Origin: an uncultured Planctomycetaceae bacterium
GTDB lineage: Bacteria > Planctomycetota > Planctomycetia > Planctomycetales > Planctomycetaceae
Length of the DNA: 64,000 bases
Reading direction: 5' to 3'
Assembly: GCA_943787265.1 (NCBI GenBank)
Contig: CALSLT010000015.1
Span: 124,001 to 188,000 of the forward strand
The position numbers and the translations under genes were made by a program. The notes under the pieces were generated by a model, which saw only the letters and a program-made list of their open reading frames with translations, was not told the origin of the DNA and did not search any database. Of the stretch, positions 28,026-35,978 are shown piece by piece (positions within the stretch are counted from its first letter, which is position 1; the number at the start of each line of letters is the position of its first letter).

Positions 28026-28732
28026 TTACCAGACGGGTCCTGGAATTGTCACGTTGAAGCTTGGCTGACCGGCATAGTACCAGGGTCGGCGATAGCTGTA
28101 GTACGGTAGCGGACGTGGCCCATTTCTCCGCGAGCGTTGAACATTGGTCCTGACGCACCGGTGTAGGCTCCGCTGAACGCGTTGATCGCGACTGGTTGAA
28201 TGGGGACGACGGGAACAGCCGGGACGGACGCTACTGGAACGTACGGAGTGGCAGGTGCCTGGTATGGCTGCTGGTAGTAGTAATAGTAGTAGCTCGGCGT
28301 GTAGACCTGAGTGTTCTGCGGAATCATCGGAGCCGGTTGACTGACGATGTTCGTGACCTGGTAAGGTGCTGGTGCGACTGGGACGTGTGTCGTCGTCATC
28401 GCGTAAGTCGGCTGGGGAGATATCGCCGTGATGTTACCTGCCGTCGGCGGAATGGCTCGCGGCTGAGTCACCATCGTCGGAGCACCGGCCATTCCGGGCG
28501 TCACTGAAGCGGGAGCGGCAGGAACGTACTGAACCGTGAAGGTCTTCGTGCCGGGAGCGAGCACCGGGCCAACTGGTCGGCCGGCGGCCGGAGTCGTCAC
28601 GATTCTTTGCGTCGGAACCGTGTAAGGAGCAGCAACCGGAGCTGGTAGCGGCGCCGGAAACTGAGCTGATGCCTGAGCAGACCAGCCTGCAGCCGCTGCC
28701 AGTGCGGCCATCGTCAAAAAGTTGCGGTACAT
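28026..28732 (-). CDS. Small secreted P/V/Y-rich protein, one frameshift near the 3' end
   Basis: An exported low-complexity protein of about 235 aa after correction. Signal peptide MYRNFLTMAALAAAAGWSAQ with an AxA site, then Pro/Ala/Val/Thr-rich sequence with a tyrosine run (SYYYYYYQQPY). The start at 28732 has GGGGACC upstream. The uncorrected frame stops at 28049, but shifting by one base near 28118 (one G missing in a G-run) gives the tail YYSYRRPWYYAGQPSFNVTI and a stop at 28026, which is clearly the genuine C-terminus: Tyr/Pro-rich like the rest and giving a length divisible by three. Likely cell-surface or structural; function unknown. Confidence 0.72.
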
Positions 28733-29393
28733 CGAAGGTCCCCTCAGTTTGAGTCGCCGAATATCGACCAGGATATGTCGAATTCGAATAGGTTGAGCCA
28801 GCCGGAATCGACTGACAGGAGGTGGGCAATGCCAGATTCTCGGAGCCACTTCCAGCACAGAATTGGTGCCGGAATCTCCGCCGCTGAGCACTCGTGGCCG
28901 TCTCCGTGATTGGCCGTCTGATCGAGGGGAAGATCAGCCCGCCTCACCAATTGACCGGACATCCGGCACAAAACAGGTAAAACAGGAAGAGTACAGAAGC
29001 ATGATCGAGTATATCTGGGCGTCACCCTGGCTTAAGCGGACCTCCCGCGTTCCGTGAAGTTTGCAGGATTTGGCCACGAGACTTTGACGAAGATAATGAT
29101 TGATTCTGCAGAACCAGTTCTGTCGGTTCGCGCGGCATGGATGCTTCGCGAAACAATCAGAGCCTCTGCCGATCGCCCGACAGTTTGTCTCGGAGTTTCG
29201 ACGCGGAACAACGACACGTCAGGGGCGAATTACTGATTCATCCGTTCGTTCATGACACACCGATCCTGGCCGGGGCAATTGCTTTGGTCAGTTCGAGGCT
29301 ACAGAACGACAGATCATTGCATTCGAAGTTTGCGCACGCTGATCGGGCACCTTGTTTTGAGGTTTGCCTGAAAACTCCACGGAGGGGGTTCTC
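28733..29393. other. Divergent intergenic region
   Basis: 661 bp between two divergent genes for low-complexity secreted proteins; both promoters should be here. Several short open frames exist, but none has a plausible start plus family likeness. No RNA gene or strong hairpin was found. Confidence 0.4.
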
Positions 29394-30875
29394 ATGTTGA
29401 GTGGATGGCTTTTAGCTCTAACCGTCGCGGCAAGTCCCGGACAATGCGGCCCGGGTGGATGCGGAATGGGCGGCGGAATGGCATTTTCGCCAGGCATGGC
29501 TTCCGGATCGTTCGTTGCTGGCCAGGGCGGATTCTCAAATCCGTACGATTCGGTTTCAGCCGGCGGTGGCGGAGGTGGCGATCAGCTCTACCCATTCGAC
29601 TCTCCGGAACCGTGGCTACATGGTCACTTTCAGAGAATTCCCGCGCATGGTGGGTACTCGTCCTTCCGCCCGCACAACTACAAGCACGTGCTGGCTCAAA
29701 TGGAAGTTGCCAGTCGTTGGGGCATGAGCCCGAACATGCCGTACTCCCACCAGTGGTATCATAAGTGGAAGCAGCGATCGGGCATGCACCCAAACTTCGG
29801 AATGGGAGGCTCGGCGAGTCTCGATCCACCATCCTACGGCAACTACGCTCAGAACCAGTCGCCCATGATGGCTCCTGAGCCGCAGAACTCGCCCGCAGTT
29901 TCACCGGCGTCAAACCGAAGCCAGTTGTCGCCGCTCCAACAAGCGGCGGCTTTCCAACGAGGGTACACCGACTCCGCAATTCCCGGCATCACCACGCCGT
30001 ATTACCAACGAACGATTTCACAGCCAGCCCCGTCGCAGGTCGAAGCAATCTCGCCCGAGTACCTCGAGCGGATGGATCAGCTTCAGAAGCAACTCGAAGA
30101 ACAGACTTTCCAGATGCAGTTAATGCAGCAGCAGATGCAGTCTCAGGACAAATCGCAACTGCAACCGTGGCAGCAGCCCAACCATCTGAAATTCCAGGAA
30201 CAGCAGACAAGCCAGAAACCTGAAGAGCCGCGTCAGTTGCAGCAGTTCACTGCCGCACCAGCCACTCCGGCCGTACCGGCTCAAGGTTATCAGGAACTGG
30301 CCGCTCCGGGAGCATTCGCTCAACCGGGTTACGGACAACCGGCTCAGCCCGCAGTCGCACCGCAAGGTTATGGACAGGCCGCTCCGATTCAACAGGCCTA
30401 CCCGCAGCCTCAGCCGATGTATCAGCCAGCCGCGCCGCAGTACCAGAACTCACCGCTGCAGAGTGCTCCACTTCAGAACGCTCCACAGAACTACGGAATT
30501 CAACCGGCTTACCCTCAGCCAGGTCCTGCCGCCGCACCAATGAATCCAATCATGACCGTTCCGCAAGGACCGATCATGCAGGTGCCTCAGGGACAGGCTT
30601 ACTTCTCAGCACCGCAGAACGCCGCTCCGGGATACGCCATGCCGTCGCAGCAGCCGATCGCCGGCACGCACGCCGTCTGGCAACAGAATGCTGGCCAGCC
30701 AATCGGTCCGCAGTACGCAGGACAGTTCGGAGCCCCACAGCAACAGCTCGTTCCGCAAACGCAACTGGTTCCTCAGCAGCCGCAGTTGCAGCAGCTTCAG
30801 TACGCTCAACCAGGAGCGTATCCGCAGCCAGGCTACCAGCCGATCGCAGCTCCGCAGGGCCGCTTCTACCAGTAG
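29394..30875 (+). CDS. Secreted Gln/Pro-rich low-complexity protein
   Basis: A 493-aa exported protein. Signal peptide MLSGWLLALTVAAS followed by a Gly/Met/Cys-rich patch (CGPGGCGMGGGM). A short ordered part (about 70-150, with FQRIPAHGGYSSFRPHNYKH) precedes a coiled-coil-like Gln-rich stretch (about 215-285, QLQKQLEEQ and MQLMQQQMQ), then a long Gln/Pro/Tyr/Ala-rich tail with repeated short units such as PQPGYQP, QGYGQ and PQYQNSP. The start at 29394 has GGAGG upstream. Composition suggests a flexible extracellular or envelope protein. No enzyme motif was seen; function unknown. Confidence 0.75.
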   Translation: MLSGWLLALTVAASPGQCGPGGCGMGGGMAFSPGMASGSFVAGQGGFSNPYDSVSAGGGGGGDQLYPFDSPEPWLHGHFQRIPAHGGYSSFRPHNYKHVLAQMEVASRWGMSPNMPYSHQWYHKWKQRSGMHPNFGMGGSASLDPPSYGNYAQNQSPMMAPEPQNSPAVSPASNRSQLSPLQQAAAFQRGYTDSAIPGITTPYYQRTISQPAPSQVEAISPEYLERMDQLQKQLEEQTFQMQLMQQQMQSQDKSQLQPWQQPNHLKFQEQQTSQKPEEPRQLQQFTAAPATPAVPAQGYQELAAPGAFAQPGYGQPAQPAVAPQGYGQAAPIQQAYPQPQPMYQPAAPQYQNSPLQSAPLQNAPQNYGIQPAYPQPGPAAAPMNPIMTVPQGPIMQVPQGQAYFSAPQNAAPGYAMPSQQPIAGTHAVWQQNAGQPIGPQYAGQFGAPQQQLVPQTQLVPQQPQLQQLQYAQPGAYPQPGYQPIAAPQGRFYQ

Positions 30876-30907
30876 GGGAAGCGAAAAGGCAGCGGACAGG
30901 ATTACAA

Positions 30908-30949
30908 AACGCAGGCTTCTCATTTGAGGAGTCTGCGTTCTTCGTTTTC
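30908..30949 (+). terminator. Rho-independent terminator
   Basis: A stem of about 14 bp with G-U pairs (AACGCAGGCTTCTC, loop ATTT, GAGGAGTCTGCGTT) followed by CTTCGTTTTC, shortly after the Gln/Pro-rich gene. Confidence 0.7.
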
Positions 30950-30967
30950 TCAGACAGTCAATGAGCC

Positions 30968-31789
30968 GTGCCTCAACTAACCGTCCGACCATCCGGCTGT
31001 CCGATCGAAATCGTCGCCCACCGCGGTGCGTCGATCGAAGCTCCTGAGAACACACTGGCGGCCGTAGAGCTTGCCTGGCAACTCGGAGCCGACGCCGTAG
31101 AGATCGACGTTCAGCTAACCAGAGACGGGCAGCTCGCGGTCATCCACGACTCGACGCTGGAACGCACAGCCGGCATCGATCAACGAGTCCGGGACGTGGA
31201 CATGTCGGAGCTTCGAAAGATCGACGTGGGTTCATGGAAGGGCGATGCGTGGAGAAACGAATCCGTGTCTGACCTCTCACAGATTCTCGCATCCATTCCC
31301 ACCGGACACAGGCTCTTCGTCGAACTGAAAGGCGGCGACGACACCGCCAATCACGAAGAAATTCTCGCCGCCCTGAAATGTGACCTCTCCGTGCTGAGCA
31401 GCACTCCGGACTCGGTCGTTCTGATCAGCTTCTACCCTGCCCTGCTCCGTCTCGTGAAACAATCGCTGCCGAAATTCGACGCCTTCCTTGTTGTCCAGCA
31501 AAAGCCCGACACTTCGTCATCAGTCAGCGAAGAATCAACCGCCGACACGTGGTCTCCAACAATCGACGAGATCATCAACGTCGCCGTTTCATCCGGCTTC
31601 GACGGAGTCGACCTCTCAAACACAGCCGCAATCTCAAACAACGCCGTTGAGACAATTCACCAGGCAAACCTGGCGTCATGTGCGTGGACCGTAAACTCGG
31701 TCGTCGACGCCCGACGGCTGACCAACGTCGGAGTCGGCAGCCTGACCACCGACGACCCGCGAACAATGCTCGCTGCACTTAAAAACTGA
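30968..31789 (+). CDS. Glycerophosphodiester phosphodiesterase (GDPD family)
   Basis: A 273-aa phosphodiesterase of the TIM-barrel GDPD family, which hydrolyses deacylated phospholipids to glycerol 3-phosphate and an alcohol. The family start AHRGASIEAPENT (17-29) is followed by the metal-site residues EIDVQLTRDGQLAVIHD. The LFVELKG strand and the C-terminal SCAWTVNS and LTTDDP motifs complete the barrel. No signal peptide is visible, so it is likely cytoplasmic. The frame opens with GTG at 30968; a later start is possible but would cut close to the first motif. Confidence 0.9.
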   Translation: MPQLTVRPSGCPIEIVAHRGASIEAPENTLAAVELAWQLGADAVEIDVQLTRDGQLAVIHDSTLERTAGIDQRVRDVDMSELRKIDVGSWKGDAWRNESVSDLSQILASIPTGHRLFVELKGGDDTANHEEILAALKCDLSVLSSTPDSVVLISFYPALLRLVKQSLPKFDAFLVVQQKPDTSSSVSEESTADTWSPTIDEIINVAVSSGFDGVDLSNTAAISNNAVETIHQANLASCAWTVNSVVDARRLTNVGVGSLTTDDPRTMLAALKN

Positions 31790-31885
31790 GACACAGCGGC
31801 AGATCAGTTGTCCTTCTGACGTCACTCCTGCAACGATTCGCGAAGCGTTGGCACGACTTCCGAATCTGCGACCAGGAGCAAAGCG

Positions 31886-33280
31886 ATGCTGAACTCAGAA
31901 GCGACAACTTCCCGACGGACGTTTCTTTCCAGCAGCCTTGCCGTCACGGGAGCGACGATCGGCCTCGGAGCGCTGCCGGCACACGCTCAGAAAACTGGCA
32001 ACGCTAAAGATTCAGTGACGGTGCTCAACCCGCGTAACCGCGTCCCGCTTTCGTTCATTATCGACGACTCGACCTGCCTGGTGAACATGGGGCACTTCTG
32101 CATGCCTCAGTTCGCGGAATGCTATCCCAGCCGCAAGGACTACCAGAAACCGTGGAAGACCTGGCCGCGAGAAATCCCCGACTCGTTCGTGCGTGAGTTC
32201 GGCGAGTGGTGCGCGGAACACGGCGTCAAAGGGAAATACAGCATCGTGCCCAACCCGGCCTGCGTCGGGTGGATGGATCGTGAAATCCCTGGCTGGTCAC
32301 GACGAGAACTGCTCGACAGTCTGAAACTCGTGCGCGAGTTGATGGTTCCTAACTGGGACATCCATCCCGAAATGATCACTCACACGCGAGTCATCGATCT
32401 GAAAACCGGCCGACCGATCAACGAGATCAGCCCGGCCACGATGGAGAACTCTTACCCGAGAGAAAAGAAAAGCGTCGACGAGCTGGCCGCGTACCTCGCC
32501 TACTCACTTCGCATTCTGAAAAACTGCGACCTGCCGTGCGAAGGCGTCACGACTCCCGGCGGTTTTGGAAACCTTGTGAAGCCAGAACTTTCGCTGGCCG
32601 TCCACGACGCCGTCCGAGACGTTTACGGCACCGAACTTCCCCACTATTTCAAATACGTCATCGGCAGCGACGAAAACACAAAGCCGAAACTGGAACACGT
32701 GCGAGGCCTCGACACGAACGACCCGAAAGTCACCGTCAACGTACCGGCCGGAACCGGAGACTGGTTCGGTGGCTGGGACGGCGACCGAGAATCCGAGCCC
32801 GATCGTTACGCGACCGAAGACGCCACTTCCGGACGCATGGTCGAGATGATCGAAAACGGCGAACCAGCCGTCATGCTCTGCCACTGGCCCGGCATGTACA
32901 CTCAGGGAACGAAGGCTGGCTTCCGTGCGTTCCAACAAGTCGTCACCTCTCTGGCCGCTCGCTACCGAAACAAAACCGTCTGGATGAAAGTCAGCCAGAT
33001 CGGCCGCTACTACGCCGCAGCGGAACTGACACAAATCACCGCGACGCCCGACGGATTGACTCTCAAGGCACCGTTCGGAACTTCAGGTTTCACATTGAGA
33101 ATCGCAAAACCGGGCGTCGGAAAACCAATCGTCCGAGCGGCGACCGGCGAATCCCAGACGCTCGACGAAGTCCGATCGGTCACTGACGTCGACTCCGGCA
33201 AATGGTTGAAAGAGAAAGCTTCGCAAGTCCTGTGCTTCGACCTGCCCAAAGGCACGACGAAGATCAGTTGGACCACTTAG
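31886..33280 (+). CDS. TAT-exported deacetylase-like protein of unknown function
   Basis: A 464-aa protein with a twin-arginine signal (TSRRTFLSSSLAVTGATIG) and an AHA cleavage region. The mature part has features of the polysaccharide deacetylase barrel: SFIIDDSTCLVN near 57-68 (paired Asp), a WDIHPEMITHTR segment with two His, TTPGGFGN, and VMLCHWPGMY near the C-terminal end of the barrel. The last 90 residues form a separate beta-rich domain. TAT export implies folding, perhaps with a metal, before secretion. Placed after a GDPD gene on the same strand, 96 bp apart. Activity is inferred from motif pattern only. Confidence 0.7.
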   Translation: MLNSEATTSRRTFLSSSLAVTGATIGLGALPAHAQKTGNAKDSVTVLNPRNRVPLSFIIDDSTCLVNMGHFCMPQFAECYPSRKDYQKPWKTWPREIPDSFVREFGEWCAEHGVKGKYSIVPNPACVGWMDREIPGWSRRELLDSLKLVRELMVPNWDIHPEMITHTRVIDLKTGRPINEISPATMENSYPREKKSVDELAAYLAYSLRILKNCDLPCEGVTTPGGFGNLVKPELSLAVHDAVRDVYGTELPHYFKYVIGSDENTKPKLEHVRGLDTNDPKVTVNVPAGTGDWFGGWDGDRESEPDRYATEDATSGRMVEMIENGEPAVMLCHWPGMYTQGTKAGFRAFQQVVTSLAARYRNKTVWMKVSQIGRYYAAAELTQITATPDGLTLKAPFGTSGFTLRIAKPGVGKPIVRAATGESQTLDEVRSVTDVDSGKWLKEKASQVLCFDLPKGTTKISWTT

Positions 33281-33386
33281 GACGTGTTGAGAACAACGAC
33301 AAACGTAACCCAGTTGTGGCGAGCGACGCGAACTTTTGAAACGGTCCCGACACAACTCGGGGTGAGGCACTTGTGATGCAATCGGG

Positions 33387-33680
33387 TCAGAATACGACAC
33401 CACACTGCCAGCACTCACCGCTCCCGTGAGGGAAAAAGAATGCTCCGCAATTCGGGCATGGCTCGGATTGCCCGTCTGGTTTGTACGGTTCCCATCCCAT
33501 GCGCAAGTTGTATATCGCATTTGCCTCTTCCCAAGTCACGGCCTCGATCCGAAATTTGAATTCTTCAGTGTCTGGTTGTGGTGTCCCATCGACGAATCGC
33601 GGACGATCATCGCCTTCGACAATGGATGAGCAATTGCCGTCTTTATTTCCCCAGACAGTGAAGACTCGCATTTGTTGCAT
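33387..33680 (-). CDS. Small zinc-ribbon protein, function unknown
   Basis: A 97-aa protein. The C-terminal 25 residues have two CxxC knuckles (CPNC and CWQC) spaced by FFPHGSGE, a zinc-ribbon pattern. The N-terminal part (MRVFTVWGNKDGN, then FKFRIEAVTWEEANAIYNLRMG) looks like a small alpha/beta domain. The start at 33680 is chosen because AGGGA lies eight bases upstream; the frame extends further but without support. It stands alone between a TAT deacetylase-like gene and purM. Possibly a nucleic-acid- or protein-binding adaptor. Confidence 0.65.
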   Translation of the reverse strand: MQQMRVFTVWGNKDGNCSSIVEGDDRPRFVDGTPQPDTEEFKFRIEAVTWEEANAIYNLRMGWEPYKPDGQSEPCPNCGAFFFPHGSGECWQCGVVF

Positions 33681-33897
33681 AACTTCCCTTTCTTCAGGCT
33701 GGCTGCAGCGCAAAGGCACGGTGGCCCAATGAAACGCAGCGATTTTGCGCCATTTCTCTGAAATGACATACCTGGTCTTGTGATGCTTGGCTCGTAGTCC
33801 CGAAGCCCATCCCCTGCTAACATCCGCGCCGCGATTTTGAAATCGTCAGAAATACCGCAGAAACGATCGCCCATTCAACGACGAGGAGCAGCCCACG

Positions 33898-34971
33898 ATG
33901 GCTGAACTGACATACAAGGACGCCGGAGTCGATCTCGACCTTTACGAGCAGGCGATGGCCAAACTGCCGGGGCTGATGCAGAAAACGCACACCCCGCGAG
34001 TCATGCCGATGCCCGGTGGATTTGCCGGCCTGTTTCAGCTCGGCACGAACACGAGGCTGTTCAAAAATAACTACAGCGACCCGGTTCTGGTCTCCGGGAC
34101 CGACGGCGTCGGCACGAAACTGAAAGTCGCCATCGCGGCCGGGAAATTCGACACCGTCGGCATCGACCTGGTCGGCATGTGCGTCAACGATTGCCTGTGC
34201 ATCGGAGCCGAACCGCTCTTCTTTCTCGACTATCTGGCTCTCGGAAAAGACGACCCCACACTGATCGCTCAACTTGTCGAAGGAGTCAGCTCGGCCTGCT
34301 GTGACACTGGTATGGCGTTACTCGGCGGCGAAACGGCGATCATGCCGGACGTCTACCAGGAAGGTGACTTCGACATGGCCGGCTTCTCCGTCGGAGTTGT
34401 CGAGAAAGACCAGATTATCGACGGTACGCAGGCCATCAAACCCGGAGACGTCATCGTCGGACTCGGAGCCAGCGGCTTCCACTCAAACGGCTACAGCCTG
34501 GTGCGAAAAGTCGTCACCGACGTGGCGGGACTTTCCTACGACGACCACGTCGCCGACTTGAATCAAACAGTCGCCGAGATCCTGCTTGAACCAACTCGGC
34601 TTTATGTTTCGTCGGTCATGAGCATTCTCGAAGATTCGAATCTGCGACCGTCCGTCCACGGCCTGGCACACATCACCGGCGGCGGCCTGCCAGACAACAT
34701 CGAACGCATCCTGCCTGAAACCTGCGCCGCCGACATCGACACATCGGCTTGGACACGACCAGCGTCTTTCGAATGGCTGCAGAGTCTCGGCGGAGTCGCT
34801 CAGGAAGAAATGTACAAAGTCTTCAACATGGGCATCGGCTTCACAATTATCTGTGAGCCATCAATCGCCGACGAAGTCTGCCGCAAGATTGCCGAACACG
34901 ACATCGCCGCGTCGGTCATCGGCGAAATCAAAGAAGCCCCAAGAACGGTCACGCTCAACCACGCAAGTTAA
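33898..34971 (+). CDS. purM: Phosphoribosylformylglycinamidine cyclo-ligase (AIR synthase) PurM
   Basis: A 357-aa cytoplasmic enzyme of purine synthesis, converting FGAM to AIR with ATP. The dimer-forming N-terminal domain contains SGTDGVGTKLKVA near 66-78 and GIDLVGMCVNDCLCIGAEPL near 89-108. The C-terminal half has GLGASGFHSNGYSLVRK and HITGGGLPDNIERILP, all standard PurM blocks. Length is normal. The start is the first ATG with GAGGAG upstream. A stand-alone purine gene here; no other pur genes are nearby. Confidence 0.96.
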   Translation: MAELTYKDAGVDLDLYEQAMAKLPGLMQKTHTPRVMPMPGGFAGLFQLGTNTRLFKNNYSDPVLVSGTDGVGTKLKVAIAAGKFDTVGIDLVGMCVNDCLCIGAEPLFFLDYLALGKDDPTLIAQLVEGVSSACCDTGMALLGGETAIMPDVYQEGDFDMAGFSVGVVEKDQIIDGTQAIKPGDVIVGLGASGFHSNGYSLVRKVVTDVAGLSYDDHVADLNQTVAEILLEPTRLYVSSVMSILEDSNLRPSVHGLAHITGGGLPDNIERILPETCAADIDTSAWTRPASFEWLQSLGGVAQEEMYKVFNMGIGFTIICEPSIADEVCRKIAEHDIAASVIGEIKEAPRTVTLNHAS

Positions 34972-35065
34972 GTATGGCTGAGACAATCCGAGCTTCAGCG
35001 GCTTACAAAACCTTGGCCCGCAAAACCATTGCTCTGATGACTCGTCAGACATCGGCGCTGTGAAC

Positions 35066-35114
35066 GAAAAAACGCCCCCCAAGTCCCCATCTGAAAGGGA
35101 TTGCGAGGCGTTCT
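35066..35114 (-). terminator. Terminator of tRNA-Ser
   Basis: On the minus strand, after the tRNA, AACGCC pairs with GGGCGTT across an inner CCC/GGG pairing and is followed by TTTTTT. It is placed about 10 bp beyond the tRNA 3' end. Confidence 0.75.
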
Positions 35115-35124
35115 TCGTTTGGAG

Positions 35125-35209
<85 letters not shown>

Positions 35210-35382
35210 GAAGCTCGATAGTTTGCCCTCGTGGCCGAGCCGGCAGTCACGCTGCCAAGGCAAACCTGTTTTCGCACGCTGAAAGTCAGTTTCCGGTTCG
35301 AAACTGACATTCAATTGGTCCAATTCATCAAATTAATTCGGCAGGAGCATCGCTCCTGCTCAAACTAATTAGAATGGATCAA

Positions 35383-35622
35383 TTACTCAGCGGTTGCAGC
35401 TTCTTTTCGCTGAGCACATTCCGCTTCACGAGCTGCGACGGCGTCTACCGCAACCATCCGTGTGCGGATCTGTCGACATTCTGCATCCAGATTTCTCCAG
35501 ATGGAGTCGCGTTTTCGGTCGGCTTCGCCAACTTTTTTCTCATCGAGAACAGCGACGTAGGTCGCGAGCTTTTCCCGAGCGATAGTAAGTTGTCGGTCGA
35601 GTGAATCCTGTGTCTGTCCCAT
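35383..35622 (-). CDS. Small charged helical protein, function unknown
   Basis: A 79-aa protein of mostly Arg, Lys, Glu, Ala and Asp, predicted all-helical. Conserved-looking core: DSIWRNLDAECRQIRTRM near 39-56, flanked by a coiled-coil-like N-terminus (QLTIAREKLATYV) and an Ala/Glu-rich tail. No signal peptide or metal motif. It resembles short planctomycete hypothetical proteins with a W+N/D...CRQIRKR core as I recall them; this needs a search. It stands alone downstream of tRNA-Ser, on the same strand as the tRNA. Confidence 0.65.
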   Translation of the reverse strand: MGQTQDSLDRQLTIAREKLATYVAVLDEKKVGEADRKRDSIWRNLDAECRQIRTRMVAVDAVAAREAECAQRKEAATAE

Positions 35623-35978
35623 GATCGCAAAACCCTGTTCATCGGCGGGCCAATTCAGGCCCTTTCAATCTCTTCTGAATTTGTACATTTCAACCTTCAG
35701 CAGGCCGAAGGATCGGGCATTGTGGCGATCTGTGACGCGTTGATCAATGGGGCGCGTCGGAAATCGTTCACTTAGCGATTCGATGCCCGTGGTGAGTGCG
35801 TATTTGCCGATAAATCGTTACGAATCCAGTCGCAACACGCACCGAAACTGTCTGCTGCCGGATTTTGCTCATTGAGACAGCCTGCGGACCTGTCAGAATG
35901 GATTTGTCGCCGCTTCTGCAGACTGAGAAGCCCCCGCTCCAGGCTGCCAGCCGAATACCGCCAGTCGGAGCCATTTTC
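35623..35978. other. Divergent intergenic region
   Basis: 356 bp between the small helical protein and the DUF4159 gene. The upstream in-frame extension of the latter (35865-35978) lacks a ribosome-binding site and conserved sequence. No RNA gene or hairpin was found. Confidence 0.35.
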
